Positions 38,395 to 50,402 of a DNA stretch of 64,000 nt are shown here, one piece after another. The stretch is from NCBI RefSeq assembly GCF_034190915.1, contig NW_026947493.1, forward strand, positions 44,634,501 through 44,698,500. Direction: 5' to 3'. The notes under the pieces were generated by a model. That model had not been told where the DNA came from. It was given only the letters and a program-made list of their open reading frames with translations, and made no database searches. The translations under genes were made by a program, and so were the position numbers. The DNA comes from Cavia porcellus (taxonomy: Eukaryota > Chordata > Mammalia > Rodentia > Caviidae). The first letter of the stretch is position 1. Each line of letters begins with the position of its first letter.

Positions 38395-38462
38395 GGAGCA
38401 AGAGTTCAGAACACAGCAAAGAATTTGGGAGTCAGAGACCGGACCCCTCAGTCAGCTCCAAG
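38395..38462 (+). CDS. Internal coding exon D of the unidentified gene (68 nt)
   Basis: The acceptor is GATTTTCCTTTAG, ending at 38394, and the donor is GTAAGT at 38463. In phase 0 after exon C it reads GARVQNTAKNLGVRDRTPQ, then SAP, and leaves AG to join the last exon. The product is hydrophilic and basic, probably an exposed tail. The exon is only 68 nt, so the case rests on consensus splice sites and on exact phase agreement with the exons on both sides. The open frame continues into the intron by chance, which is why the exon cannot be recognised from ORF length. Confidence 0.8.
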
Positions 38463-39989
38463 GTAAGTGCGTACTCATGTCTGCTCTTTCCCAAAGAGTG
38501 TGGCAATGTCTCCCAGGCCTTGTCACTAGAGGATAACACACCTGTTCCAGGAAATGCCCTGAGTCATCCTGAGGATAATCTTGGGGAGTGTCCCTTTAGA
38601 CACCCAGTGGCTAAGGGTGATTAAGTACACAGGCAGTCACACTTCACTAGACAGTATTCTATTTTACTTCTATCATGAATTCGGAATTGGAAATCCACCT
38701 GGGTACAAGTATACTTTGAATATATTGTGAAACTGCCAAAATGGCATTTCCATTTATCCTTCCGTATTTACATGTGTTCTTTCCTCTGCTGTGATTGCCT
38801 CTCCCATCTGAGCCTATATGGAAAACCACTTAATACACAAAACCCGGCTCATTTTCTGCCTGGAATCTTGTTTGAGTTTATTCCTTTCTGGGGTCCTTTA
38901 GCATGCATGTATGTTGCATTATAATAGCCCTCACTATGTCGTGTTGTACTATTTCTTAACATATTTCTTGGCCCAATCTGCATATGAGTATTCAGAAGCC
39001 TGAGGATGTATTTTGTGTTTTATTTATTGCTTACATTATGGTGCCTACGTAGTAGACATCAAATATTTAAACTGCTTTTAAGAATATGTGTCTTAATAAA
39101 TCAGTGAATGAGCTTTTTGTTATGCCAAATATTCACAGTTCACGCTTCATCATAAGAAAGAAAGGACTTTGATCCACCTTTAAAATAAATGAATATAGTT
39201 AACAGGCATAGAGAAACATTTTCAGTTTGATTTCTTTGGTGATTAAGGTAGGCAGCCATCTAGCTTAAAATGGGTCAAAGCTAAATAATTTCTGTTGCGT
39301 TTGATTGCTTTTATACATTTGCATTAACCAAAAGCAGGCTCTTCCAAGCACTGTCTCAGACACGACACTGTATTTGTTTCTATTTACAACGCCATTACCA
39401 GGGTGAGAATGATGACTGCAGCGTTTATGAAGTTATATTTCATTCTGAAAAACTGCGTGGGCAGTGAAAGTGCTTTCAAAAAGGAAAACATATTTTCCCT
39501 CTGAAAATGGATGGAACACTCATGTGCTTGCTGCATTTATTTTTAGTGCTGACTCCTAACTCTGTGTAATCTTCTAGTCTTGTTAATGTTATCTTTCAGA
39601 GCTGATTAGATTAGAACCTAAGACTTTTGCTAAAGAATAACTTCACATAAGCGTTCTCTTTCCAGTGCCTTGAGCAAACATGGTATATTTTTATAAAAGA
39701 TCTACTGAAGCGTTAAAATTCCAATAAGAAAACAAGATAACAGTTCTGCGAGGCGTTTTTAGCTAGAGCTTATAAACACTAATAAATAGTGGATTGGGAT
39801 GAGTTCTTAGCATGCTGATCGATAAACCATTATGCAAGCTGTACACAAGGAAAAAAACTGATGAGCTCACTTTTTTCTTTATTGGGTTATGTATAAAGTA
39901 CTTGAAATAAAAGACAATAAAATGAACCAGCTATAAAAGTGACACTTTTCCAAGAGAGTAATAATGCCAAGACAGAAATCAAGAGAAAT
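38463..39989. other. Intron sequence, repeat-free
   Basis: No repeats recognised. See the finding on 39130-39890. Confidence 0.4.
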
Positions 39990-40140
39990 TTAAAAATTTT
40001 ATTTATTCTTTTCTTCATTCTACAAATATTTGAAAAATGTAATAACACACTAAATGTGTGCCCCAGCAAGAATGTGAACCTGAGACAAAAGTATCCCTGG
40101 CCCTCAAGGAACTTTCAGTTAAAGAGAAATGAGGAAAACA
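39990..40140 (+). repeat. Ancient mammalian repeat relic
   Basis: CTAAATGTGTGCCCCAGCAA and CTGGCCCTCAAGGAACTTTC resemble the old 'tgtgccaggcactgt...ccctcaaggagct' repeat. Confidence 0.4.
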
Positions 40141-40479
40141 CTACATAAGAAAAGATAGAGGGTCCGATGCAGTCTGTGGAAGCCGGAGATAGTAACCCCA
40201 AGGAGCATACCCACCATGCCTGCCCCAAAGACTGCAGCTGAAGGTCATATGTGGCTCTCAAGAACAGGCCATCTGTGGGTGAAGCTGGTATAATTAATGT
40301 TTCTTGAAGTTACACTTACAGAAGTCTAGAAATAAATACAAACTGTCAGGAGAACACAGAGAAAGTACGTGACACATTCTAACCATGGAGAAGGGAGGTC
40401 ACAAAATACTGTGGTCCTGTCAGCATGGTGATCTTGTGCCATACAGCAGATATATTGACACATGGTGTCAAAGCACAAA

Positions 40480-41100
40480 TTGCACTCTGAGAATTCAACT
40501 TCAGTGACTGGGGTTCAATGTGATTTAAGAGCAAGGCATAGTGAAGCTAAAAGTGTAGATAGGAACAAGGTCAGGAAGAGATTTATAGGGGATCCTCAAG
40601 AGTTGTCATGGTAACTAGAAGACAATAAAGAGACTTCACTAATCTCTGTAATACTTGAATTGTAGGAAATTCTTCAGCTACATTAGAGGGTCCATTTGAG
40701 GACAGAAGTTAAGATTGAAGAAAGGGACTTGAAAAGAGCTTATGGTGGTATTGAGAACCAAGATGAGGAAGTGCACTAGAGAGATACTCAGAAGACAGAA
40801 CTAATAGTCTCTGGATACTAATTAAATGGAAAGAGTTGGGGAAAAGGAGTATTTTAGGATGACTGCAAAATCTTTGGCTTAAATAACAAGGGATTAATGA
40901 TAATTTCCCCTGAGATAGTGGATCCTGGGGGGAGGGGTGCATTTGGGTAAGACTGATGACCTCAGCTTGGATTAAGACTGAGGATTCGAGGATGTCTATT
41001 GTAGATGCCTTTGAGGGCAGTGCAGTTCACTGGTTTGAAGTTGAGAAGTTTAGGTAGAGCCATAGTCTTGAAACACATTCAGGGCTCAGTGAAGACCTAG
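40480..41100 (+). repeat. Ancient unnamed mammalian repeat
   Basis: Blocks such as AGGATGACTGCAAAATCTTT, GGCTTAAATAACAAGGGATT and TGGGGGGAGGGGTGCATTTG follow the layout of an old dispersed repeat ('aggatgactcccaggtttctggcttgag...'). Family not named. Confidence 0.45.
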
Positions 41101-41138
41101 AAGAATTTTGTCACCATTAAGTATGTGCGCAAGAGATA

Positions 41139-41139
<1 letters not shown>

Positions 41140-41169
<30 letters not shown>
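41140..41169 (+). repeat. Uninterrupted run of 30 A
   Basis: Pure A30 with no recognisable SINE or L1 body before it. Confidence 0.9.
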
Positions 41170-41172
<3 letters not shown>

Positions 41173-41799
41173 GAACCACCAACAGTGAAGAGAAACCAGA
41201 GGAATAGATTTATAGAATGACAATGTACCAGAGAAAGTAAAGGAGAGGAATAGATAATTATACTTGAATTCCAAAGGGACGAAGTGGCCAGCGTTACACC
41301 CCAGAAAGAGTGAATACGATAATTTAGGGAATCAGAATGCTGGAGAACAGAATATTGAACTTCAGTGATTCTGAGACAGATTGGTTCTGGGTGACGGGTT
41401 TGCTGGACATCCTTGACTCTGCCACAGTTTAGCAATCGGTTTCTACAATACGTGTCAGAACTGCTTTTGGCATTGCTATCTCAAGGTGGATGACACATAT
41501 GTCGTATGTTCACAGCGCTTCCACCTAATAGAATAGGAGGACAAAATAAATGTGGGCCATCAGGAAATGTGTGCTGTGACAGAATGGCAGGAGCTGGGGC
41601 AGAAGCCGGTCCTTCTTGTCTTCTGATTCCCACCTGTGTGTTGGTTCTGAGAGACCCTACACATGTCTTCATCAAGAGTTAAAATATTACATACAGGACA
41701 GTGAATTATAAGTGCAGCACTTTGGCCTTATTTTCTGTTATTATACAAAATTTGCAACTGTAATGCTATTAAAGTTTGATTTTTTTTATTTGTTTAATT

Positions 41800-41960
41800 G
41801 AGAAGCAGCATACTACAGTGGTTAAGGGAAAAAAAAACTGGTTAGAACTCCGAGTCTAAGCTCTTATGTGACCTTATTCAGTCAGGTGTATTTTCTTTTC
41901 CTCTGTGAGACTCAGTTTTATTTATCTGTAGGATGGGGAGAATCCCTTTGCGACAGTATC
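41800..41960 (+). repeat. MIR SINE relic
   Basis: GCATACTACAGTGGTTAAGG, CTCTTATGTGACCTTATTCA, GACTCAGTTTTATTTATCTG and GTAGGATGGGGAGAAT follow the MIR consensus. Confidence 0.75.
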
Positions 41961-43196
41961 ATTGATACTTGAACCTTCAAAGAGACATTTGCTTTGTGGG
42001 CTGTCTTAACACATCCTGTATTTTTGCTGCGTAAAAGATAAAGGATATGCCTGTAGCATGAATTCGATAGATCTGTTCTCTGCAGACTTGGATCTGAGCT
42101 AAAATACCAGCGCCACAATGACTGCCTGAGCACAAACAGGAATAGGAAACAAAGAAGCCAAGAATAAACCTTGTTCAGGGAGGATCACTGGTGTGCATGA
42201 GTATCTGGCCCCAAAGGTTGGGCAAAAAAGGCCTCCTACTGCCCACCACTTTAGCTGCCAAAATAAAAATGCCTCAGTGCAGAGTCTGAGTCCAGCTCTT
42301 TACCTGTTCCCTTTGATTTTCCAACTTCATCTGCCTGCTCTAAATTCCCAACGCTCCACAATTTCCATTACAAATGTGTCTGAACTCACATAACCCAGAG
42401 TGTCTTCCAAGAAGCCTCACAACAGCAGAAGCTGCCCAGATCTGCTGTTCCCAGAGTTGTTATTTCATTAGATGATCACAGGGAATAGCCTTTGTTCCGG
42501 TTTGTAAGGCAAGCATTTCAAAGTCTCATCTACTGGTGGCATTAGTTACATTCTGCGGAACATACCGAGCAAGGTAATAGCATGTGATGGCTCAGCCCAG
42601 AGCTCACTGCTCAGATGCTCACCATTTATTCTCATTGCTGAACTGTCTAAGGCCATTGTGCCATTTCACTCATTAGGCATCACTGTCAGCAAAATAAGAG
42701 GTGGAAAATTAAAAGGAAAAAATTTCTGATCATTATATTATTCCAACCAGGGGAATGCACCTTGAAGCAGTATGTATCTTTCAACTACAAAGCTTTCTTC
42801 CAAGTGCATCAGCTTAACTTCATATATTCTTTTCTCTGTGAGATAAACTTTTTTGATGTGACATGTTGTTAGTTCAGTATTCACCTCTTCTATGGAGCTA
42901 ATATAAAACATAAACCATGTTCCAGACTTGAAGTACATTTTGTAAACCTTCAGCAATAATAATTTATGTGTTTCCAGACAAAGAAAGTTCATTCGTTAAC
43001 CAGATTTACAACTCAATATTAAATCATTTTCATTCTTCCCCCATTGATTTAGAATTAGCATGTGATTAAATGTCAAAAGGAGAGGAAGGTTATAATTCTC
43101 TAAATTGGTTAACAACTCATTTAAGCTAGGTTCAATTTAATCTGTAAAAGGAAGTCAGCTAGCCTTGCATTTTTGATTGCTTCTTTAAAAAGGTGT
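41961..43196. other. Intron sequence, nothing recognised
   Basis: Unique DNA upstream of the terminal exon. Confidence 0.4.
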
Positions 43197-43275
43197 TTAA
43201 GGGTGTGGCTCAGAGATGGAGCACTTGGCTTGCTTGCCTGAATTGGGTTTCATTCTTCACACAGAAAAGGGGAGA
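43197..43275 (+). repeat. Diverged ID-like SINE
   Basis: TTAAGGGTGTGGCTCAGAGA, TGGAGCACTTGGCTTGCTTG and GGTTTCATTCTTCACACAGA keep the tRNA-like outline. Confidence 0.6.
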
Positions 43276-43568
43276 ATTCAGAGAATAGATTTTACTTGGG
43301 CTGTAATGGAGAGAAACAGGGCTTTTAACATGCAACATTGTTTAATCAGTCACCATCCAGAGATACAAAGAAACAGGACGTTTTCTAAATCAGAGGTCTA
43401 AAATTTTAGAGTTTGCTCATTCACATAGTGTTTTTAGTGAAATAAACAATGTCATCATGATTTATGGAACTAAGAAATTATTATCTTTGTGGTTGTTCTA
43501 CCAACAAAAGCTTCTCAGATCAGAGCAGACCTCTGCATAGCAATCAAACTTTCCTGTGTCTTTTCTAG

Positions 43569-43614
43569 GCTATACAAGCTCTGTGAGCCACCTCCCCCAG
43601 CTGGAGAAGAATGA
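43569..43614 (+). CDS. Terminal coding exon E (last 14 codons and stop)
   Basis: The acceptor is TCCTGTGTCTTTTCTAG, ending at 43568. The first G completes an AGG arginine codon with exon D. Fourteen codons follow, LYKLCEPPPPAGEE, then TGA at 43612-43614. The protein thus ends in a proline-rich acidic tail. The very short coding part is followed by a probable 3' UTR within the same exon. There is no alternative in-frame extension. Phase agreement with exon D is exact. Confidence 0.77.
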
Positions 43615-44485
43615 AGAGGATTGCCAAGGAACCAGGCAAGCAGCAGCTTCTTAACACTGGCCTAGAGAAAGTACATGCCAGGTCACCATTTCCCACTGAA
43701 GATGAAGTAATGCTTTCCCTGCCATATTGTAAATAACTAATGTTCAGTTTGTACTTGGACATGTATGCATTAAATGTTCATTCAAAAAATTCACCCCCAA
43801 AAACTGATCCCTCTCTATATCTATAGGGCAAAATTCATCTCTGGAATTTATAGGAAAGATATCAGAGATAAAAATAACCACCATGCATCCTCTTTCATTA
43901 CTAATTTTATTGGTTTTGGACACATTGTAACAGTGGATGGTTTTGCTTGAAGAAGTCAATCACTGAGGAAAGATGGCCACACAAATCATGGTGCAGAAAT
44001 GTTAAAGACACTTTAGGCCCGGTGATACAGGTGTGTTGTCCTCCACTTGCATCAGAGAAAAGCACATGCTTAGAGGTGGAGGAATATGCTTCACTTTTTC
44101 TGCTTCACAGGAGAGAAGAAATATTGAGACCTCCAGCAAGACTTTTTCTGCTGCTTTCTGGTGTACTCAGGACCACGGACTGTCCCAGTGCGTTGGCTCC
44201 GTCTCTGGTATTTGCAGTGGACGTGTTCCCCAAGGCTGCACATACTGGGTGCTGTAGCCTTGGTGGTCCTGGACAGAAAGCAGTAGAGACTGGGAAGATA
44301 AAAGGAAGCGGAGTGAGTGAGGAAAGAAAAGATGAATCTGTTTAAAACTTTAACCTAGAAAGGTACCTAAATTCTTAATGTTAGGCAGCCTTTCCTGTGA
44401 GATGTCAGACTCTAAACTACCATAGTGAGTATTTTTTAATCAAGGTATATGTATAAGAAAAATAAAGCTTTATTTATTGTACTTT
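43615..44485 (+). other. Probable 3' UTR of the gene
   Basis: The stretch directly follows the stop codon and ends near the first good polyadenylation signal downstream. It is about 0.87 kb, contains no recognisable repeat, and has no reading frame that looks coding. A weaker ATTAAA lies at about 43769, so a much shorter UTR is possible. The 3' end is inferred from the AATAAA at 44461 and the T-rich sequence after it. Confidence 0.55.
44461..44466 (+). promoter_or_regulatory. Candidate polyadenylation signal AATAAA
   Basis: A canonical AATAAA is followed within 10-25 bases by a T-rich stretch (GCTTTATTTATTGTACTT), the usual layout of a mammalian cleavage site. It is the first canonical hexamer after the stop codon of exon E. 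Confidence 0.5.
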
Positions 44486-47349
44486 AAAAGAACCATTACA
44501 AACCTTGGTAATTTATGGCCGTAGGGTATATTCTATCTTCATTCTAAATATGTGTACTGTTGATCACACTATATTGATTTAATTGTGGATACAGTAACAT
44601 TGATTTTAAATTAATAATTTTCTAAAGACTTAAAAGACTTTAATAATTAAAACCATGCTTTACTTAACTATGAAGATCCACAAGGACAAGTAATTTCTAA
44701 TAAATGTGTTGTTAGGCAAATTTTTGTGCAAACATTTTATAGTTCACTTACACAAGCTAAGACAATGTCATTCAGTTATCTAAATTATGGGGCTACTCTT
44801 ACATGCTATTCACTGTTGACCACATCACTGTGTAGAACATGGCTGCTCATGATTTGAAGCGAAGTATGTTAAATACTGTTCATAACCTCTGGTTGTCTTG
44901 CTCATCTTTTGTTGTTACTCTTTCATATATCTTCATAATAGATTTTATTACCCACAAAGAATGGCCCAGTGACTTAAACAAGTTCATATGACTAACAAGT
45001 ACCAAGATCAAAATTTAAAACCCAAAATTTTGCCTCCTTAATATAATATCATTAACATTTTAGTAATATAACTATTTAATAGAATCAATTATTTTATTAA
45101 ACTTGAAGTTAGAATGCATGCAATGCCACTTAATTATACATTTTGTGTTTATAAAAACAAATGGAAATATATAGTATGCCTATAATATATAAAAACTGTA
45201 AGATTTCCTGGAAATTTTAACATTCTGTGTATACATTTTGAAATAACCCAGTACAGCTCTAACCTAAAAAATATTTTATGTCATATTTCTCATAATTACA
45301 GATAACACTTTTAGATAGATATTGAAAGTGTGGAATAGTACATCAGTTAAAACTTGACTACAATTGTAAAACAGTGGTAATAGTAAAAATATCTAATGGG
45401 TCAGTGAGTGATGACAGAATTTTAATACCATAATTTGTATCCATGTGGCTTTGAATGCTTAACTGGATTTGACTCTTTAGACTATGGTTACCTAAATGCT
45501 ACAAGCTTCTTTATAACTAGTGTTCCTTCTGATGCTGCTGAAGTCTGCTAACTGTTCATCAGGTCCTGAGTTTGGACATCTGCCCCTGTTTAAATAAATT
45601 GCAGGTCTTACATTGAAATTTTAGATCTGAACATGAGAACACTAAAAAAATCAATGTCATAATTCATAGCCAATATATCCTCAACATTCCATAATATCTT
45701 TACATGTTCCTAATATTAATTTTAAGTATATACTTTTCTATAATTCATAATTTATATAAATTTCAAATATATAATTTTAAAATACAAAATTGAAACTAGA
45801 AATTTACATTAATTATTATGAAAGAGAATGAAAGACAGAATGAGAGAGAAAATTATTCCTATACTAGTCTTTCTGATATTGGATATGTAATATTGAATTT
45901 AGTGTTCAATCTGTATTTTATAAACCAATATCCTAATCTGAAGCCTCAGATTATTTGTATGTCTTTAAAGTTCCTTGTTCCAGTGACTCAAATTTCCTTT
46001 GTGTCCATTGATGGTACTAATATTAAATTAAGACTAATATTGAATTAAGACTAAAAAGTATGTGACATTGGTTATGATTCTGTGAATTCCAATTGTGTAA
46101 TCATTTAATTCATAGTGAAATAAAGTTGACTTTAATATTAAGTATGCAAGCCAAGAAAATAAATAAGTAAACCAATCCTAAAGGCCATATTAACTAATTT
46201 TTAAAATCAATTTTCAGTCCTTCCAGAAAAAGTTAGTAAGCTAGTATTTATTCATTTAGAAGCGTTGATTAAAAGTAAATTATTCCATGTAGTTAAAACT
46301 GATACATTCATTCAAAATACTATCTTATTAGTTTAAAAAGTCTTTTTTCTGTGTAGCAAAATGTAATGCAAAATAGTAGGCATATTTTTATTCACAAGTA
46401 TTTTAATAAAATTGTGATATGAAAATTTAAAAAGAATAGCCTTTATTCAAGTCATTCCAACTTTATGTTTTACTTTAAAGGTAATTTGCAGACTTTCTGC
46501 TCTTCATAGCTAAAAAAAATAATACTGACTAACCTGTAACATTTGACTGGATTGCTTCTCAATCTTTGGAAACTTTATTTTTACTGACTGACTTTATGTG
46601 AATTAACTCATTAAATTGTCCTTTAATAAAGTATTCTGTAGTCAGTAATAATTTTATTAACATATATGTAAACAAATTTTTCAGACTGGTCAGTTATGCT
46701 GCTTAAATACGAGGGCAAAAGATTTTGAAATAGTTTAGGAGAACCGAGTTTCTGTTAAGCAGAATGTTCCATGGTGTATTAAGCATTTGAAATTGGGGCA
46801 ATGAGTCCCAGCACACTTTACTCTTAGAAAGGTAAGGGAAAGTTTTAAGATGGATCTATGCCATGAATGACCCCAGGGTATTCCTTGCAGGGATATTGGC
46901 CACCATTTTCCTAGGTGCTGCAATTCCATAATAGTCACTATGATTAGTTTCTGGTTTCAGAAGGATGTTACTGCCTTAGAGATTTTCCATGAAGAGTGAT
47001 CTCAGTATTATACTGCCAAACGTCTATTGGCTCATGAGGAAAGAAGGCCTGTGCATCGTTTAGCAGTTGTTAACTTGTTAGCAGGCCCTCTTCGCTCAGG
47101 ACAGTTTGTGTGTCTCACTCAACAGAGATTTCTGAAGTCTACTAAATAGAGTAAAACAGTTATATCATTGTATGTCAGTGTCTGCTTGTCTTTTATGATA
47201 ATACATTTTTAAAATTACTTAAATTCTTGTGTCTTGTTCAGTATGAAGAGATAAAAGATGGAATTGTTCAGTGTTTGCTCTGTAGACATCAGCGCTGTCT
47301 GCGTAGTACTGTTAAACATCTTTTGATCACTGGCTTACTCTTAGTGCTG
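44486..47349. other. Intergenic AT-rich DNA
   Basis: Downstream of the probable polyadenylation site. One faint MIR-like stretch at about 44930-45040 (ATTACCCACAAAGAATGGCC). Nothing else. Confidence 0.4.
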
Positions 47350-47532
47350 GCCGATTTTCTATCACTGTAACAAATACCTGAGATTACCAGGTATGTGTGA
47401 AAGAAAAGACTTGGATTTGGCTCACAGTTTTGGAGGTTCTAGCCTGTGAGCAGTTAGGACTGTGCCAGAGTGGTGCATTATGGCTGGGGAGCACAGGACA
47501 GAGCAAAACTGCTCACTTCGTGGTCAAGAAGC

Positions 47533-47608
<76 letters not shown>

Positions 47609-47705
47609 GCCAGGGCACACAGGGTCAAGAGTACACCCCAGATGACCTGAGGCCCTCTCACTGGACTTTAGGGGGCATTCAGCATCCAAGCTGTAGCACT
47701 ATTCA
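47350..47705 (-). mobile_element. MaLR-type LTR carrying a long GA tract
   Basis: ATCACTGTAACAAATACCTG, TGGCTCACAGTTTTGGAGGT, AGAGCAAAACTGCTCACTTC, GGACTTTAGGGGGCATTC and CATCCAAGCTGTAGCA give the full reverse-strand LTR. The natural purine-rich 'agcaagagagag' site has expanded into the microsatellite. Confidence 0.85.
47535..47605 (+). repeat. GA dinucleotide microsatellite
   Basis: About 35 uninterrupted GA units inside the LTR. The Arg-Glu-repeat frames over it are artefacts. Confidence 0.95.
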
Positions 47706-48663
47706 ATCTAAATCAGTTGATCTGGCTTTGACACCAAAAGTAGATGATTAAGAAAAAAAAGTCTTAAATTATATTAATAGGATTAGAAGCTTTTAATAGT
47801 TAATTTTAGAATAAAAGAAAAAGCAAATGCTTTGTATTCATTCAACAAATGCTTCCCAGAATTCACTTTTCACAAGGCACAGCTGGAAATCTGGTGAAAT
47901 GTTGACTATGTTTGGATCAAAAATTTGCCATGTTTTATGTGTTATTGATTACTTGTATCTTTTATTTAAAATGCTATTACTTGTAACATGAACCTATTCT
48001 AATACTGTGTACATGTATACTGAGTTGGTGAAACATTTTAGAAAACATACATTTGAATTTGAATGTCTAATGCTTCAAGAAAATTTATTAGTTCTCCAGA
48101 TGAATATATATTTTTGTAACTGAGAGGTAAATGTTAGAACATAGCTTTTTGCTTAAGAATATTTTTATAAGTACTCATGTACTCAATATTCATTATTTTA
48201 AACAGCAGAGTATGAAATTGGTTCTTTAAATGGTAATTGTTTTGAACATAATCTATATTTAACATAATTTGACATCCACAATTTAATATTAAATTTCATC
48301 TGAATGTGATATTAGTCTTTTTTCTTTTGTAAAATATCTATGTGACATAGTTTCAATCACTCCATATTTTGTGTGTGGTTAAAATTATCAAACTGAATTA
48401 TGTATTTTATATCATTCATTTTTGTCTGCATAAAAAATTAGAGTAATAACATTGTATCATAAGTGTTAATAATAAAATAAATTGTAGTGTGGCCAGTTTG
48501 GTTTCTTTACATTTATATTTAACTAATTTCTCTTACAGTCTTAGCTGTTGGAAAGACAGAAACCATGAAACACAGATTTTTCACCCTTGAGGGCTTTGTG
48601 AAGATGGGAAGTGAATGTGGAGAAGGAGGGAGAGGGAATAAAAATGATCAACACAATATATAT

Positions 48664-48664
<1 letters not shown>
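47706..48664. other. Intergenic AT-rich DNA, nothing recognised
   Basis: No repeats or frames supported. Confidence 0.4.

Positions 48665-48703
<39 letters not shown>
48665..48703 (+). repeat. GT dinucleotide microsatellite
   Basis: About 19 GT units. Confidence 0.95.
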
Positions 48704-48706
<3 letters not shown>

Positions 48707-49149
48707 CAGTTCCCCAAAATGAATGTGATTATGTATATCTGATATATACTAGTAAAAATTTCACAAACTCAATACATGTGTGAAACAAATCTACAAATAT
48801 GAACTGGAGACATGTTTACTGCTAAGGAGGAAACAGAAAACAGAAGCTTAATCTGGGGCCAACACAGGAAAACTGCACGGGAGAGAGACTTGTATTAGTC
48901 TGTGCAATAATTAGTGGATCCTTCAAGGCTTATTCAGTACTTACGTAAGAGCCACTCTCCAGTTTCAGAGTGTATTACAAATGCATGTGATTCCCAAAAT
49001 GTAAGGTTAAAGAACTTGTCATGTTTAAGGTGATTCATGAAGTGCAAGAATGGTAGCTACCAACCTGAGATAACACGTACTAACACCAAACGAGATAAAG
49101 CCAGGAAAAGAATACACTACAGAAACTCAAAAGAATTTAGATTTAATCA

Positions 49150-49265
49150 AACATGAATGTATTGGACATTTATAGAATATCAGCTACTGAGCTAAGCTGG
49201 GTATTTTATAACTAAAAATACATGCATGACTATTGTCCTTACGGAATATACAGTCTAAGGGGGAA
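49150..49265 (+). repeat. Ancient mammalian repeat relic
   Basis: CAGCTACTGAGCTAAGCTGG and TACGGAATATACAGTCTAAG resemble the same old repeat as 39990-40140. Confidence 0.4.
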
Positions 49266-49649
49266 ATATATTTTAAAAATGCAAAATCATCAGAAAATAC
49301 TAGGTCAGCAAAGGTAGTCAGTTTTCAGCATGAGTAAGATTAAGCAAAACAAAAAGCATTCTTTTTAACCTTAACAAGATGAACATGAAAATACCGTAAT
49401 AAATAAAAAGTGAACCAGGTATGTAAAGTGGTGTGTGGGTAGGTTTATCTGTGCAGAGGATGTAGAGCTGTGAATGTGGTTAGAAAGAGCAGTATGGTAA
49501 GTTAGATGTGGTCTGCATGATTTGGGGCTCTGGATGCCAGGCTAAAAAGTCAGGAAAGTGGACATTGTAAGCATAAGAAAAGAGATGAATACTTGGTGGC
49601 AGTGATTTAAAAAATCATGAATTCCAAGTAGAGAATTAGAAGAATATGT

Positions 49650-50040
49650 GTATGTTTGTCTTAATTACTTTTTGCTCATAACTGAGACAAAGTACCTGAT
49701 GGCCAAAATTAGGGAAGGAGAAGTTTATTTCTAAAGTTCTTGGAGGTTTCAGTCCATGCTCAGTTGACTCCAAGGCAGCATGGCATGGCGGGACAGGCAT
49801 TCATGGCCACTGCAAACAGCAAGGCACGAACTGGAAAGAGAGACCCCTTCTTCCCACACTTACATCCTATCCTGGCTCCACCCCTAGTTGGGTGTGGCAC
49901 TCATACCACCAATCCAAGTGGTAGACAACAAACCAATCCAAATGCTAGACAACAAACCAATCAACAAACCAGTCATGCTAGGTGTGGTTGAGTCAATAAT
50001 TGCATGAGGCTTGGGGGCCACTGACATAAACCATGACAGT
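49650..50040 (-). mobile_element. MaLR-type LTR with internal tandem units
   Basis: AATTACTTTTTGCTCATAAC, AAGTTTATTTCTAAAGTTCT, CCATGCTCAGTTGACTCCAA, TGAGGCTTGGGGGCCACTGA and ATAAACCATGACAG fit the reverse-strand LTR. A 24-bp unit is duplicated inside it (49908-49955). Confidence 0.75.
49908..49967 (+). repeat. 24-bp tandem duplication inside the LTR
   Basis: Units at 49908-49931 and 49932-49955 both begin ACCAATCCAA and end TAGACAACAA. A partial third unit (ACCAATCAACAA) follows. Confidence 0.85.
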
Positions 50041-50211
50041 GTTGTTGATTTGAAGTCTGGCTCGGAAATGTCAAAATTAATACTAAGTAGGGGAAGTGAA
50101 AATCAACAACTGGATCTTGCTTTTTGGAGATTGCTGGTATACTCTAAGATGGTAGGTTTAACTCAATTATTAGAATAAAAACAGAATCTGAAAGCATATT
50201 TAGAATAGCTT

Positions 50212-50358
50212 GCCAAGCCAGACCTGGGGACACCTACCTGTAATCCCAGCACTCAGGAGGCTGAAGCAGGAGGACTGGGCTACATAGTAGTCCTGGCTAC
50301 ATAGTGAGTTCAAGGGCTGCCTGAGCTACATTGTGAGACCCTGTCTCAAAACAAAAGA
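50212..50358 (+). mobile_element. B1-type SINE with internal duplication
   Basis: CCTGTAATCCCAGCACTCAG, GAGGCTGAAGCAGGAGGACT, AGTTCAAGGGCTGCCTGAGC and TGTGAGACCCTGTCTCAAAA give a clear plus-strand B1. GGCTACATAGT occurs twice near 50278-50307, lengthening the element. Confidence 0.9.
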
Positions 50359-50400
50359 ACACCTTGCCTAACATCTGTGTTTTACAGATGCTGTAAGATC

Positions 50401-50402
50401 CC

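Noticed and set aside
41086..41435. Phe-rich minus-strand frames
   Set aside because: Created by the A30 run.
43947..44345. 132-residue open frame after the stop codon of the gene
   Set aside because: It lies in the probable 3' UTR and no domain can be recognised.
47397..47751. Arg-Glu repeat proteins in three frames
   Set aside because: Direct translation of the GA microsatellite inside an LTR.
48565..48783. Cys-Val repeat protein
   Set aside because: Translation of the GT microsatellite. The same applies to the CA tract at 50401-50455.
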